This document shows, piece after piece, positions 21,054-29,648 of a DNA stretch of 36,020 bases. The stretch lies in assembly GCA_003522145.1 (NCBI GenBank), contig DPGD01000032.1, forward strand, positions 1 to 36,020. Direction: 5' to 3'. Source of the stretch: Clostridiales bacterium. GTDB lineage: Bacteria > Bacillota > Clostridia > Oscillospirales > CAG-272. A model generated the notes under the pieces. The model had not been told where the DNA came from, did not search any database, and saw nothing but the letters and a program-made list of their open reading frames with translations. Each line of letters begins with the position of its first letter. Position 1 is the first letter of the stretch. The position numbers were made by a program, and so were the translations under genes.

Positions 21054-21623
21054 ATGACCTTGACAAACAGGGATTGTCCCAAAGACCTCACCGCCTGCCT
21101 CTTTACCGGGCATCGGGAGCTTCCGCAGGGAACGGAGCTGGACAGCCTGCAGGAACGAACCAAAGAGGCACTTCGTCTGGCATACTTCAAAGGGTGCCGT
21201 CAGTTTTATGTGGGCGGCGCCATGGGCTTTGATATGCTTGCCGCCATCGCAGTGCTGAATCTGCGGGAAGAATTGCCGGGAATTCATCTGATCCTTGCGC
21301 TCCCGCACTTCGGCCATTATCAGCGTTGGAACAAAACCGATAAAGCCGTTTTTGCAAGGATTCTGGAACGGGCAGACCGGGTACTCTATCTTTCAAAGGA
21401 GTATTGCCCCGGCTGTATGCAGGCAAGAAACCGCTATATGGTGGATCACGCCCAATACTGTATCTGCTACTGCGGAAAAGCCACCGGCGGCACAGCCTAT
21501 ACGGTCCGTTACGCCCGCAAAAAAGGCGTACAGATTGTCAATCTTTGGGAGAAAACCGAACGCACGGAAAATTTTTTTCCGAAAATCCGGTTTCCGGTTG
21601 ATTTTTTCGGACAGTTGTGGTAA
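21054..21623 (+). CDS. YpsA/DUF1273-type SLOG-domain protein
   Basis: A 189-residue protein of the YpsA (DUF1273) group within the SLOG superfamily, whose members bind nucleotides or related ligands. Visible are the N-terminal CLFTGHREL (about 15-23), the Gly-rich YVGGAMGFDMLAA (about 52-64), LALPHFGHYQRW (about 81-92) and YCGKATGGTAYTVRYA (about 138-153), the usual YpsA signature order. In Bacillus YpsA is linked to cell division, but the ligand and mechanism are unsettled. The ATG at 21054 has GGCAGGAA upstream. It is flanked by repeat copy B on one side and a long untranslated region on the other. Confidence 0.85.
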   Translation: MTLTNRDCPKDLTACLFTGHRELPQGTELDSLQERTKEALRLAYFKGCRQFYVGGAMGFDMLAAIAVLNLREELPGIHLILALPHFGHYQRWNKTDKAVFARILERADRVLYLSKEYCPGCMQARNRYMVDHAQYCICYCGKATGGTAYTVRYARKKGVQIVNLWEKTERTENFFPKIRFPVDFFGQLW

Positions 21624-22091
21624 ACTGGAGCGGTTTCGGAAATACCTCCGGACTTCTGTTATTTCAAGAACCCGGCATACCTTTTGAAAGCCGCTCCTTC
21701 CGGAAAGATCGGCCCGAAAAAGCACAGACAGCGAAAACGCAGAAGTTCCGAGGCATCTGAACAATCAAAGCGGTACCTTAAAATTCAAAATATGTCCGAC
21801 TGGCGGCTTTGCCGGAGAACGAGGCGTAAAAACAAGGGAATACCCTGTGTGTTTCAGTTTTTCACAACAAGGTTCTGCGCAATGCGGCATTGTCGGAGGT
21901 GTGGGAAATTTCAGAGGTGCCCCAAACCAAAAAACAAAATATAAAAGCTTCATGACACGATACACGGGCTCTCTCCCGGATACGAAACAGATGCGGGCTT
22001 GCGTGTGTCGGTCGTTTTTTGTTCTTTTGAACGCACGCAGGACTGCGGGCGTTTTTTTCGTTGTCTTGAGGAAATGAAGAAAGGAACAACT
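21624..22091 (+). other. Long gene-free stretch: probable leader of the MATE gene
   Basis: 468 bases without a convincing gene. Near the start, GGAGCGGTTTC (21627-21637) can pair with GAAAGCCGCTCC (21686-21697), closing a roughly 70-base structure that may end the ypsA-like transcript. The middle part shows no clear promoter. CGGG(CTCTCT)CCCG at about 21964-21977 is a small hairpin. The last 60 bases hold a terminator/antiterminator (separate entry). A 41-codon open frame from ATG 21952 to TGA 22077 runs through it but has no ribosome site. Confidence 0.6.
22000..22058 (+). promoter_or_regulatory. Putative transcription attenuator before the MATE gene
   Basis: Terminator: CGC-A-CGCA (22032-22039), loop GGAC, TGCG-G-GCG (22044-22051), then seven T residues (22052-22058). 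Competing antiterminator: TGCGTGTGT (22000-22008) can pair with ACGCACGCA (22031-22039), which is the left arm of the terminator. This two-state design just 34 bases before a start codon is typical of riboswitch- or leader-controlled genes. I could not match the upstream part to a known aptamer. Confidence 0.55.
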
Positions 22092-23519
22092 ATGAAACAA
22101 AAACTTCCGGAAAAACTCCAACCTGCCGGCCAAGCCGAAAACACCTTTCTGGGCGAGGAAAAAATCGGACGGCTGATGCGCAAATTCACCTTGCCCTGCG
22201 TGATTTCCCTGTTGGTCGGGGCCCTTTACAACATTGTGGATCAGATTTTCATTGCCAATGCGCCGAGCTTAGGGCCCAACGGAAATGCGGCCAACACCGT
22301 GGTTTTCCCCTTGACCGTTGTTGCACTTGCCATTGCCACCATGATCGGAGACGGCTGCTGTGCCTATGTCAGTCTTCATCTGGGGGCAGGCGAAAGGAAA
22401 AATGCGACCAAAGCCGTGGGAAATGCCCTCCTGCTGATTGTGACCTCCGGCCTTCTGCTGGCCGCAGTCTATCTGCTTTTTGCGGAACCTCTGTTAAAAG
22501 CCTTCGGGGGCACCGTCAATCCGGAAACCTTTCAGCTTTCCAAAGAGTATTTTTTCCCTATGTCCTTGGGCATTCCCTTCTATATGTTCGGACAGGCCCT
22601 GAATCCCATCATCCGTTCCGACGGCAGTCCCAGGTTCGCCATGATCCCGCTTTTGGCGGGAGCCCTGTGCAACTGTATTCTGGATTCGCTCTTCATCTTT
22701 GTGTTCCGGTGGGGCATGACCGGAGCGGCTTTAGCTACGGTCCTCGGACAGATTCTTTCGGCCGTTTTCGCCTTTGTCTATCTTTTCAGAATGAAAACCG
22801 TACGGCCGGAAAAATCCTCCTTTGCGCCCGAAGGACGGCTGATCGGACGGATTCTGACGCTGGGGACCAGCAGTTTCCTTTCCCAGATTTCAATCGTCTT
22901 TTCCATGGCGGCGGTATTGAATATGTGCCGGAAATACGGTGCGATGGACCGGATCTTCGGGCAGGAGGAATATGCCCAGATTCCCACAGCCGTCATCGGA
23001 ATTGTTTTGAAATTCTTTCAGATCGTTATGGCCATTGCCGTGGGACTTTCGGCAGGATGTATTCCTCTGGTGGGATACAACGCCGGCGCCGGAAAATACA
23101 ACCGGGTAAAGGAGCTTCTGCACAAGATGCTCCTGGCAGAAGTTCTGGTGGGACTGCTGGCAACCCTGATTTTTGAGCTGTTTCCAAAGCCTCTCATCCA
23201 CATATTCGGTGCCTCCAATGAAAGCTCCTACTATATGGACTTTGCTCTGAAAAGCATGCGGATCCTCCTTTGCGCAACCACGCTTTCCTGCGTCAACAAG
23301 GGCATTTTCATCTTCCTGCAGGCTTTGGGCAAAGCGGGGCTCTCCACTCTGCTCTCCACTCTGCGGGAAATCGTTTTCGGCGTCGGATTGCCCCTTCTGC
23401 TTCCCCTGTTTTTCGGACTGGACGGCATTCTGTATTTTATGGCGGCGGCAGACATTCTGACTTTCCTGGCGGCGGTTCCCTTTTTACGGCACACGGAACG
23501 GTCATTGAAGGAGAGGTAA
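22092..23519 (+). CDS. MATE-family multidrug/cation efflux transporter
   Basis: A 475-residue polytopic membrane protein with the twelve-helix MATE layout. It shows KIGRLMRKFTLPCVISLLVGALYNIVDQIFI, a typical MATE N-terminus. The two halves have similar signatures: RSDGSPRFAMIPLLAGALCNCILD in the first, and AIAVGLSAGCIPLVGYNAGAG in the second. MATE proteins export cationic drugs or metabolites using Na+ or H+ gradients; the substrate cannot be read here. The ATG at 22092 follows GAAAGGAAC; an alternative frame start at 21999 would read through the attenuator and is rejected. Expression is probably regulated by the leader before it. Repeat copy C follows. Confidence 0.93.
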   Translation: MKQKLPEKLQPAGQAENTFLGEEKIGRLMRKFTLPCVISLLVGALYNIVDQIFIANAPSLGPNGNAANTVVFPLTVVALAIATMIGDGCCAYVSLHLGAGERKNATKAVGNALLLIVTSGLLLAAVYLLFAEPLLKAFGGTVNPETFQLSKEYFFPMSLGIPFYMFGQALNPIIRSDGSPRFAMIPLLAGALCNCILDSLFIFVFRWGMTGAALATVLGQILSAVFAFVYLFRMKTVRPEKSSFAPEGRLIGRILTLGTSSFLSQISIVFSMAAVLNMCRKYGAMDRIFGQEEYAQIPTAVIGIVLKFFQIVMAIAVGLSAGCIPLVGYNAGAGKYNRVKELLHKMLLAEVLVGLLATLIFELFPKPLIHIFGASNESSYYMDFALKSMRILLCATTLSCVNKGIFIFLQALGKAGLSTLLSTLREIVFGVGLPLLLPLFFGLDGILYFMAAADILTFLAAVPFLRHTERSLKER

Positions 23520-23550
23520 AAACGCACCGGGCTTTTTCCGGCTCCGGCGG

Positions 23551-23681
23551 CATTGGCTTGAAGGCCGAACGCCGTCGTTTTGCAAGCAAGGGCAAAGCCG
23601 TTCAGGATTGCATCAAATATGCCGGTCGGTATCCCGCCCGGCATATTTTGGGGGCTGTAAAAACGCAGTTTTTTACAGCCC
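23551..23681 (-). repeat. Intergenic mosaic hairpin repeat, copy C
   Basis: Contains the P2 stem CAAATATGCCGG/CCGGCATATTTTG (23614-23625 and 23638-23650), overlapping in GGGGCT with the P1 hairpin GGGCTGTAAAAAC...GTTTTTTACAGCCC (about 23652-23681). The left block, CATTGGCTTG...GCCGTCGTTTTGC...GGGCAAAGCCG, is shared with copy A. It sits 31 bases after the MATE stop codon. The 372-base gap to the next gene otherwise holds only that gene's promoter region. Confidence 0.85.
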
Positions 23682-23777
23682 TGTCTTTTTTCCCGATCGG
23701 AAAGGAGGGCCTTCAACCCCAAAGCGGATTTCTTCAAAAAAAGAAATTAAATTTTTTGTAAAGTTCGGAAAATATAC

Positions 23778-23806
23778 TTTATTTTATAAAAAATCAATGG
23801 TATACT
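23778..23806 (+). promoter_or_regulatory. Possible promoter of the cysteine hydrolase gene
   Basis: TATACT (23801-23806) with a weak TTTATT at 17 bp (23778-23783), in a very A+T-rich stretch. It lies about 85 bases before the ATG. Confidence 0.4.
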
Positions 23807-23891
23807 ACATACAGCAGAGATTGATGGAGTCGTTGCCGCTCCGGTTATATCTCACGAAAACAACCGAACCCGGAGAAAGGAACCAAGTTCT

Positions 23892-24413
23892 ATGAAAGTT
23901 TTAGTTGTTGTGGATATGCAGAACGATTTTGTCACCGGCCCGCTGGGTACCAAGGAAGCCTGCGAGATTCTTCCGAATGTGGTTCAGAAAATGCAAAGCT
24001 TTGACGGTATGATTTTTGCCACCAGAGACACCCATGGAGAGGATTATCCGGACACTCTGGAAGGGAAAAATCTGCCCGTTTCCCATTGTATCAAGGGCAC
24101 CTCCGGCTGGGCGCTCTGCCGGGAGGTGGAACGGCGGCTGACCACGCCGCCTTTGGATAAAAAAAGCTTTGGCTGTGTGGCTTTGGGGGAACTGCTCGCT
24201 TCCAACAACAAGATCATCCCCATTACCGAAGTGACCTTGATCGGTGTCTGCACCGATATCTGCGTAATTTCCAACGCTCTGTTGCTGAAGGCTTTTCTGC
24301 CGGAAACGAGAATTCTTGTAGATGCCTCCTGCTGTGCCGGCACCTCCCCCGAAGCGCATCGGGCGGCGTTGGAAGCCATGAAACGGTGCCAGATCGAAAT
24401 CGAAAACGAGTGA
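23892..24413 (+). CDS. Isochorismatase/nicotinamidase-like cysteine hydrolase
   Basis: A 173-residue cytoplasmic hydrolase of the isochorismatase superfamily. The catalytic triad can be placed: Asp8 in VVVDMQNDF, a Lys at about 89-90 in PPLDKKSFG, and a Cys in IGVCTDICV at about residue 118-122. FATRDTHGEDY and HCIKGTSGW (metal/substrate loop) resemble clostridial nicotinamidase-like proteins, so nicotinamide is a reasonable substrate, but the superfamily is broad. The ATG at 23892 has GAGAAAGGAACC upstream. It is a single gene between repeat copies C and D. Confidence 0.85.
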   Translation: MKVLVVVDMQNDFVTGPLGTKEACEILPNVVQKMQSFDGMIFATRDTHGEDYPDTLEGKNLPVSHCIKGTSGWALCREVERRLTTPPLDKKSFGCVALGELLASNNKIIPITEVTLIGVCTDICVISNALLLKAFLPETRILVDASCCAGTSPEAHRAALEAMKRCQIEIENE

Positions 24414-24429
24414 TCCTGTTTTTCAGAGC

Positions 24430-24575
24430 GGGGCTGTAAAAAACTCGCTTTTTTTACAGCCCCTCAAATATACCGGTCGGGATTCCGGCATTTTTGAGGC
24501 GATCTTGGTCGGTTTTGCCCTCGATTGGCAGTTGTCGGAGGTACAAAAGACTCGGTCAGAGTTTTTTGGCACCCC
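24430..24575 (+). repeat. Intergenic mosaic hairpin repeat, copy D (fullest plus-strand copy)
   Basis: Order on the plus strand: P1 hairpin GGGGCTGTAAAAAA (24430-24443) with TTTTTTTACAGCCCC (24449-24463); P2, imperfect here (CCTCAAATATACCGG with CCGGCATTTTTGAGG); a linker with GATCTTGGTCGGTTTTGCC, TCGATTGGC and TCGGAGGT; then P3, ACTC-GGTCA-GAGT flanked by A and T runs. Copy B repeats this order on the other strand. P1 lies 17 bases past the cysteine hydrolase stop and likely ends that transcript; P3 ends about 75 bases before uvrB. Confidence 0.9.
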
Positions 24576-24638
24576 CATTTGTTGTGCGGGAAAAACAGGC
24601 TTTCCGCCCATTCCGGACAATTTTGAAAGGAGACGCAT

Positions 24639-26621
24639 GTGAACTTCAAATTGGTATCTCCTTATGCGCCCACAGGCGACCAGCCCCAGGCGATTGAAAA
24701 GCTGGTGGCAGGCCTTGACTCCGGCATGAAAAAACAGGTGCTTCTGGGTGTCACCGGTTCGGGAAAGACCTTCACCATGGCAAATGTGATTGCCAAGATC
24801 AACAAGCCAACCCTGGTTTTGGCGCACAACAAAACTCTGGCTGCCCAGCTCTGCGCCGAATTCCGGGAGTTTTTTCCCGAAAACGCCGTGGAATACTTCG
24901 TGTCCTATTACGATTACTACCAGCCCGAAGCCTACATTCCGGGAAAAGACCTGTATATAGAAAAGGATTCGGCAATCAATGACGAGATTGACAAGCTGCG
25001 CCATTCCGCCACCTCCTCGCTTTTGGAACGGCGGGATGTGATCGTGGTTTCCTCGGTCTCCTGCATCTATACCCTGGGAGATCCGGAGGAATACGCCAAC
25101 CAGATGCTGGGCCTGCGAGTCGGAATGCATCTGGACCGGGACGAGCTTCTGAAACGCTTGGTCGCCGTGCGCTATGAGCGCAACGACCTGGAATTTGTCC
25201 GGAACAAATTCAGGGTCCGGGGGGACACGGTGGAGGTTTTCCCCTCCGGCTTTGACGACAAGGCCTACAGAATCGAATTTTTCGGAGACGAGATCGATCG
25301 GATCTCGGAAATCCGCCCCCTGACCGGAGAATTGCTGGGCACCCCCTCCTATGTACCTATTTTTCCTGCCAGCCACTATGTGACCTCCGACGAGAAACGG
25401 GATTCCGCCATTCTGGAAATCAAAAAGGAAATGGAAGAGAGGGTGGCATTTTACAAGGCGGAGGGAAGGCTCATTGAGGCGCAACGCATCGAACAGCGGG
25501 TCAACTACGATATGGAAATGCTTCAGGAGATCGGCTTCTGTCCGGGCATTGAAAACTATTCCAGGGTTCTTTCGGGCAGACCTGCCGGCTCTACCCCCTT
25601 TACTCTTCTGGATTTCTTCCCCAAGGATTTTCTGCTCTTTGTGGACGAATCCCATGTAACCATTCCCCAGGTGCGGGGTATGCCCGGAGGCGACCGGGCA
25701 AGAAAGAAGAACCTGGTGGACTACGGCTTCCGTTTGCCCTCGGCCTACGACAACCGGCCCCTCTTCTTCCATGAATTTGAGGAAAAGCTCCATCAGGTGA
25801 TCTATGTTTCCGCCACGCCCGCTGAATACGAGCGCCGGAACGCCGAGCAGATCGCCGAGCAGCTCATCCGTCCCACAGGACTTCTGGACCCCGAAATTGA
25901 GGTGCGGCCTCTCAAGGGACAGATCGACGATCTGGTTGGGGAAATTCGCCTGCGTGCCGAGAAGAACCAGCGGGTTCTGGTCACGACCCTGACCACCCGT
26001 ATGGCGGAAGACCTGACCGAATATCTGGGATCAAACCGCATAAAGGTCAAGTATATTCATCACCATGTGGAAACCATGGAGCGGCAGGAAATCATCCGGG
26101 ATCTGCGCTTGGGAATTTTTGATGTGCTGGTAGGGGTCAATCTGCTGCGGGAGGGCTTGGACATTCCGGAGGTGTCTCTGGTGACTGTTCTGGATGCCGA
26201 CAAGCCGGGCCTGCTGCGCTCCGAAACTGCGTTGATTCAAACGGTGGGCAGGGCGGCCCGGAATGCGGAAGGCAAAGTGATTTTCTACGGAGACAGCATC
26301 ACCGCCGCCATGCAAACGGCCATCGACGAAACCGCCCGCCGGCGGAAGATCCAGATGGCCTATAACGAGAGCCACCGCATTGTGCCTCATACCGTTACCA
26401 AATCCGTCAGAGATCTGATTGAGCTGGGCGGAAAACCGGTGACCAAGGAAAAAAAGAATACTGCAGGCAAAAAGAGCGAAAAGCTGGTGGTACTCTCCGA
26501 AAAAGAGCGGCAGGAACTGATCGTTCAGTTGAAAGCCGAAATGAAGACCGCAGCGTCTCTTCTGGAATTTGAAAGGGCGGCCGAGCTGCGGGACAGAATC
26601 CGGGAGCTGGAAAACGCCTGA
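24639..26621 (+). CDS. uvrB: Excinuclease ABC subunit UvrB
   Basis: DNA-damage verification subunit of nucleotide excision repair; a helicase-like ATPase that receives damaged DNA from UvrA and recruits UvrC. The 660-residue protein has Walker A GVTGSGKTFTMA, the beta-hairpin YDYYQPEAYIP, the DEAD-like box LLFVDESHVT, SATPAEYE and the C-terminal UVR domain (LKAEMKTAASLLEFERAAELRDRIREL). The start is a GTG at 24639, giving MNFKLVSPYAPTGDQP, with AAAGGAGA spaced correctly; the ATG two bases earlier is out of frame. uvrA follows after 40 bases. No LexA-type operator was recognised upstream. Confidence 0.97.
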   Translation: MNFKLVSPYAPTGDQPQAIEKLVAGLDSGMKKQVLLGVTGSGKTFTMANVIAKINKPTLVLAHNKTLAAQLCAEFREFFPENAVEYFVSYYDYYQPEAYIPGKDLYIEKDSAINDEIDKLRHSATSSLLERRDVIVVSSVSCIYTLGDPEEYANQMLGLRVGMHLDRDELLKRLVAVRYERNDLEFVRNKFRVRGDTVEVFPSGFDDKAYRIEFFGDEIDRISEIRPLTGELLGTPSYVPIFPASHYVTSDEKRDSAILEIKKEMEERVAFYKAEGRLIEAQRIEQRVNYDMEMLQEIGFCPGIENYSRVLSGRPAGSTPFTLLDFFPKDFLLFVDESHVTIPQVRGMPGGDRARKKNLVDYGFRLPSAYDNRPLFFHEFEEKLHQVIYVSATPAEYERRNAEQIAEQLIRPTGLLDPEIEVRPLKGQIDDLVGEIRLRAEKNQRVLVTTLTTRMAEDLTEYLGSNRIKVKYIHHHVETMERQEIIRDLRLGIFDVLVGVNLLREGLDIPEVSLVTVLDADKPGLLRSETALIQTVGRAARNAEGKVIFYGDSITAAMQTAIDETARRRKIQMAYNESHRIVPHTVTKSVRDLIELGGKPVTKEKKNTAGKKSEKLVVLSEKERQELIVQLKAEMKTAASLLEFERAAELRDRIRELENA

Positions 26622-26661
26622 AGCCAAAACTTCTGAACAAAAGCAGGATGAAAAAGAAATT

Positions 26662-29559
26662 ATGGAACAGAAATTCATCACCGTCAAGGGTGCACGGGTA
26701 CACAATCTGAAAAACATTGACCTGAAAATTCCAAGGGACAAGCTGGTGGTTTTCACCGGACTTTCCGGTTCCGGAAAATCCTCCTTAGCCTTTGATACGC
26801 TTTATGCCGAAGGGCACCGCCGCTTTGTGCAGAGCCTGTCCTCCTATGCCCGAATGTTTCTGGGACAGATCGACAAACCCGATGTGGACAGCATTGAAGG
26901 GCTTTCCCCGGCCGTTTCCATCGACCAGAAAACCACCAGCCGCAACCCCCGCTCCACGGTGGGCACCGTCACGGAGATCTACGACTATCTGCGCTTGCTC
27001 TACGCCCGCACCGGCACTCCCCACTGCCCGATCTGCGGCAAGGAAATTGTTAAACGCACCACCGAGAGCATTTTGGAAGAAATTCTTGCTCTGCCGGAGG
27101 GCAGTAAGTTTCTGGTGCTGGCGCCGATGGTGCTGGACAAAAAGGGCACGCAGGAAAAGGTCTTTGAGGAGGCCCGCCGGAAGGGCTATGTGCGGGTCCG
27201 GGTGGACGGCAGTCTTTACGACCTGAACGAGAAGATCGAATTGGACAAGAATTTACGGCACACTGTGGAAATCGTGGTGGACCGGTTGATTCTGCGGGAA
27301 GGCGTCCGCTCCAGACTCACCGACTCGGTGGAGGATGCCCTGCGTCTGACCGACGGGGCATTGGTCATCAGCATCCTGCCCAAGGAAGAAGGAGAGGAGG
27401 AACAGGAGCTGCGCTTTTCTCAGAGCTTTGCCTGTGAAGAACACGGCTTTTCCATGATCGAACTCTCTCCCCGGATGTTCTCCTTCAACAACCCCTTGGG
27501 CGCCTGCGAACAGTGCAGCGGACTGGGAGAGCTGACGGTCTTCGCACCCGAAAAAATCATTCCCGATCCCGCTCTTTCCTTAAGGGAAGGGGCGGTGGCG
27601 GTAAACGGCTTCAAATCCATCAACGAGGAAACCTATAACGGTCCGCTTTTTGAAGCGGTGGGCAAAGCCTACGGCTTCAATTTTGATACGCCCATAAAAG
27701 ACTATTCCGAAGAAGCCTACAAGGTGCTTCTCTGGGGAGGACCCGAAAAATACAATGTGGCACGGACCTATGAGGGCATCACCCGCTACGGTCATGTACG
27801 CTTTGAAGGTCTGATTCATATGATCAATCAGCGCTATGACATGGGAAAGAATGAATACTACGAGCAGTTCATTTCTTCCATTCCCTGCCCTGCCTGCAAG
27901 GGCCGGAGACTCAAGCCCGAGATCACGGCTGTAACTGTCGGCGGACTGAGCATCGACCGGTTCTGCGACCAAACCGTGGAGAAAGCCCTGAACTTTGCGG
28001 AAAACCTGCATTTGGACAAAGAAAAGCAACAGATCGCGGAAAGCATTCTCAAAGAGGTCTGCGCCCGTTTGCTTTTCCTGAAAAATGTGGGCTTGGAATA
28101 TCTGACGCTTTCCAGAAAAGCCGGAACGCTGTCGGGCGGCGAAGCCCAGAGAATCCGGCTGGCCACCCAGATCGGCTCTGCCCTGACCGGCGTGCTGTAT
28201 GTGCTGGACGAGCCTTCCATCGGCCTTCATCAGCGGGACAACGGCAGATTGATCTCTGCTCTCAAAAATCTGAGGGACAGCGGGAATTCGGTCATCGTGG
28301 TGGAGCACGATGAAGAAACCATGCTGAACAGCGATTTCATTGTGGACATCGGTCCCGGTGCCGGGGTGAACGGGGGAGAAATCGTGGCCGCCTGTACCCC
28401 CAAGGAGCTGTTGAAGAATACCCACTCGGTCACGGCGGACTATCTTTCGGGCAGAAAAAAGATCGCCTTGCCCGAAAAAAGGCGCCCCGGCAACGGGCAT
28501 TGCCTGAGAATTCACGGAGCCAAAAAAAATAATCTGAAAAATCTGGATGTTTCCATTCCTTTGGGGTGCTTTACCTGCGTCACCGGCGTATCCGGTTCGG
28601 GCAAATCCTCCTTGGTCAACGGCATCCTTTATCCCTATCTGGCAAGGGAATTGAACGGTGCCCTGACCTATCCCGGAAGCTTCGGTTCCATTGAAGGAAC
28701 AGAGCAGTTGGACAAGGTGATCTGCATCGATCAGTCCCCTATCGGGAGAACCCCCCGCTCCAACCCTGCAACCTATACCGGATTGTTCACCGCCATCAGA
28801 GAGCTTTTTTCCCAGACTCCCGACGCCAAACGCCGGGCATACGGCCCCGGCAGGTTCTCCTTCAATGTGAAGGGCGGGCGGTGCGAAGCCTGCGAAGGAG
28901 ACGGGGTAAAAACCATCGAAATGCACTTTCTGCCCGATGTATATGTTCAGTGCGATGTCTGTAAGGGAAAACGCTACAACAAGGAAACCTTAGAGGTGCA
29001 TTACAAAGACAAAAGCATAGCGGATGTGCTGGATATGACCGTTTCCGAGGGTGTGGTGTTTTTTGAAAACATTCCGAAAATCCACCGGATTCTGAAAACC
29101 ATGGAGGATGTGGGGCTGGGGTATATCGGTATCGGGCAGGCTGCCACCACCCTGTCCGGAGGCGAAGCCCAGAGAGTCAAGCTGGCCACCGAGCTTTCCA
29201 AGCGCAGCACCGGCAAAACCATCTACATTCTGGACGAACCCACCACCGGACTGCACACCGCCGATGTGCAGAACCTTCTGTATATTCTGGAACGGCTTGT
29301 TGAAAACGGAAACACCGTTCTGGTCATCGAGCACAATCTGGATGTAATCAAATCCGCCGACTACCTGATCGATCTGGGACCTGAAGGCGGCGAACGGGGA
29401 GGAACGCTGGTGGCCTGCGGCACCCCGGAAGAGGTTTCTCGGGTTTCTTCCTCCTTTACCGGCCAATATTTGGCCGGAATTCTGGGTTCCGACAACAAAA
29501 AAGCAAAAAATGAAAAAATTGAAAAAACATCTTGCATTCGGAAATGGTATGTGCTATAA
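26662..29559 (+). CDS. uvrA: Excinuclease ABC subunit UvrA
   Basis: Damage-sensing ABC-type ATPase of nucleotide excision repair, working as a dimer with UvrB. From the ATG at 26662 the protein is 965 residues: first P-loop GLSGSGKSSLAFDTLYAEG, Q-loop segment, zinc-finger cysteines (CPIC...; CEQC; CPAC), first signature LSGGEAQRIRLATQIG and Walker B VLDEPSIGLHQRD; second P-loop GVSGSGKSSLVNGIL, CEACEGDG...CDVCKG and second signature LSGGEAQRVKLATELS with ILDEPTTGLH. The ribosome site is weak (AGGA about 13 bases away), consistent with coupling to uvrB 40 bases upstream. The C-terminal 25 residues are Lys-rich and variable. The stop codon lies inside the -10 box of the secG promoter. Confidence 0.97.
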   Translation: MEQKFITVKGARVHNLKNIDLKIPRDKLVVFTGLSGSGKSSLAFDTLYAEGHRRFVQSLSSYARMFLGQIDKPDVDSIEGLSPAVSIDQKTTSRNPRSTVGTVTEIYDYLRLLYARTGTPHCPICGKEIVKRTTESILEEILALPEGSKFLVLAPMVLDKKGTQEKVFEEARRKGYVRVRVDGSLYDLNEKIELDKNLRHTVEIVVDRLILREGVRSRLTDSVEDALRLTDGALVISILPKEEGEEEQELRFSQSFACEEHGFSMIELSPRMFSFNNPLGACEQCSGLGELTVFAPEKIIPDPALSLREGAVAVNGFKSINEETYNGPLFEAVGKAYGFNFDTPIKDYSEEAYKVLLWGGPEKYNVARTYEGITRYGHVRFEGLIHMINQRYDMGKNEYYEQFISSIPCPACKGRRLKPEITAVTVGGLSIDRFCDQTVEKALNFAENLHLDKEKQQIAESILKEVCARLLFLKNVGLEYLTLSRKAGTLSGGEAQRIRLATQIGSALTGVLYVLDEPSIGLHQRDNGRLISALKNLRDSGNSVIVVEHDEETMLNSDFIVDIGPGAGVNGGEIVAACTPKELLKNTHSVTADYLSGRKKIALPEKRRPGNGHCLRIHGAKKNNLKNLDVSIPLGCFTCVTGVSGSGKSSLVNGILYPYLARELNGALTYPGSFGSIEGTEQLDKVICIDQSPIGRTPRSNPATYTGLFTAIRELFSQTPDAKRRAYGPGRFSFNVKGGRCEACEGDGVKTIEMHFLPDVYVQCDVCKGKRYNKETLEVHYKDKSIADVLDMTVSEGVVFFENIPKIHRILKTMEDVGLGYIGIGQAATTLSGGEAQRVKLATELSKRSTGKTIYILDEPTTGLHTADVQNLLYILERLVENGNTVLVIEHNLDVIKSADYLIDLGPEGGERGGTLVACGTPEEVSRVSSSFTGQYLAGILGSDNKKAKNEKIEKTSCIRKWYVL

Positions 29560-29560
29560 T
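29532..29560 (+). promoter_or_regulatory. secG promoter overlapping the end of uvrA
   Basis: TTGCAT (29532-29537), a 17-bp spacer and TATAAT (29555-29560), with TGC before it (extended -10). The uvrA stop TAA is at 29557-29559. The leader to secG is about 80 bases. Confidence 0.7.
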
Positions 29561-29648
29561 GTCTGCATACGGCCACTGATTTTCTCTGCAAAATCATCCG
29601 AATGCCGGCTTGGAGCTTTGACCATGCCGAAAGGAAAGGAATTTATTT

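Noticed and set aside
21627..21697. Riboswitch aptamer formed by the GGAGCGG...CCGCTCC stem
   Set aside because: The stem directly follows the ypsA-like stop codon, has no recognised conserved core, and is far from the MATE gene; a 3'-end structure is more likely.
21952..22077. 41-codon leader peptide gene before the MATE transporter
   Set aside because: No ribosome site precedes the ATG and the composition follows the hairpin arms, so it may be chance. It is kept only as an alternative within the attenuator finding.
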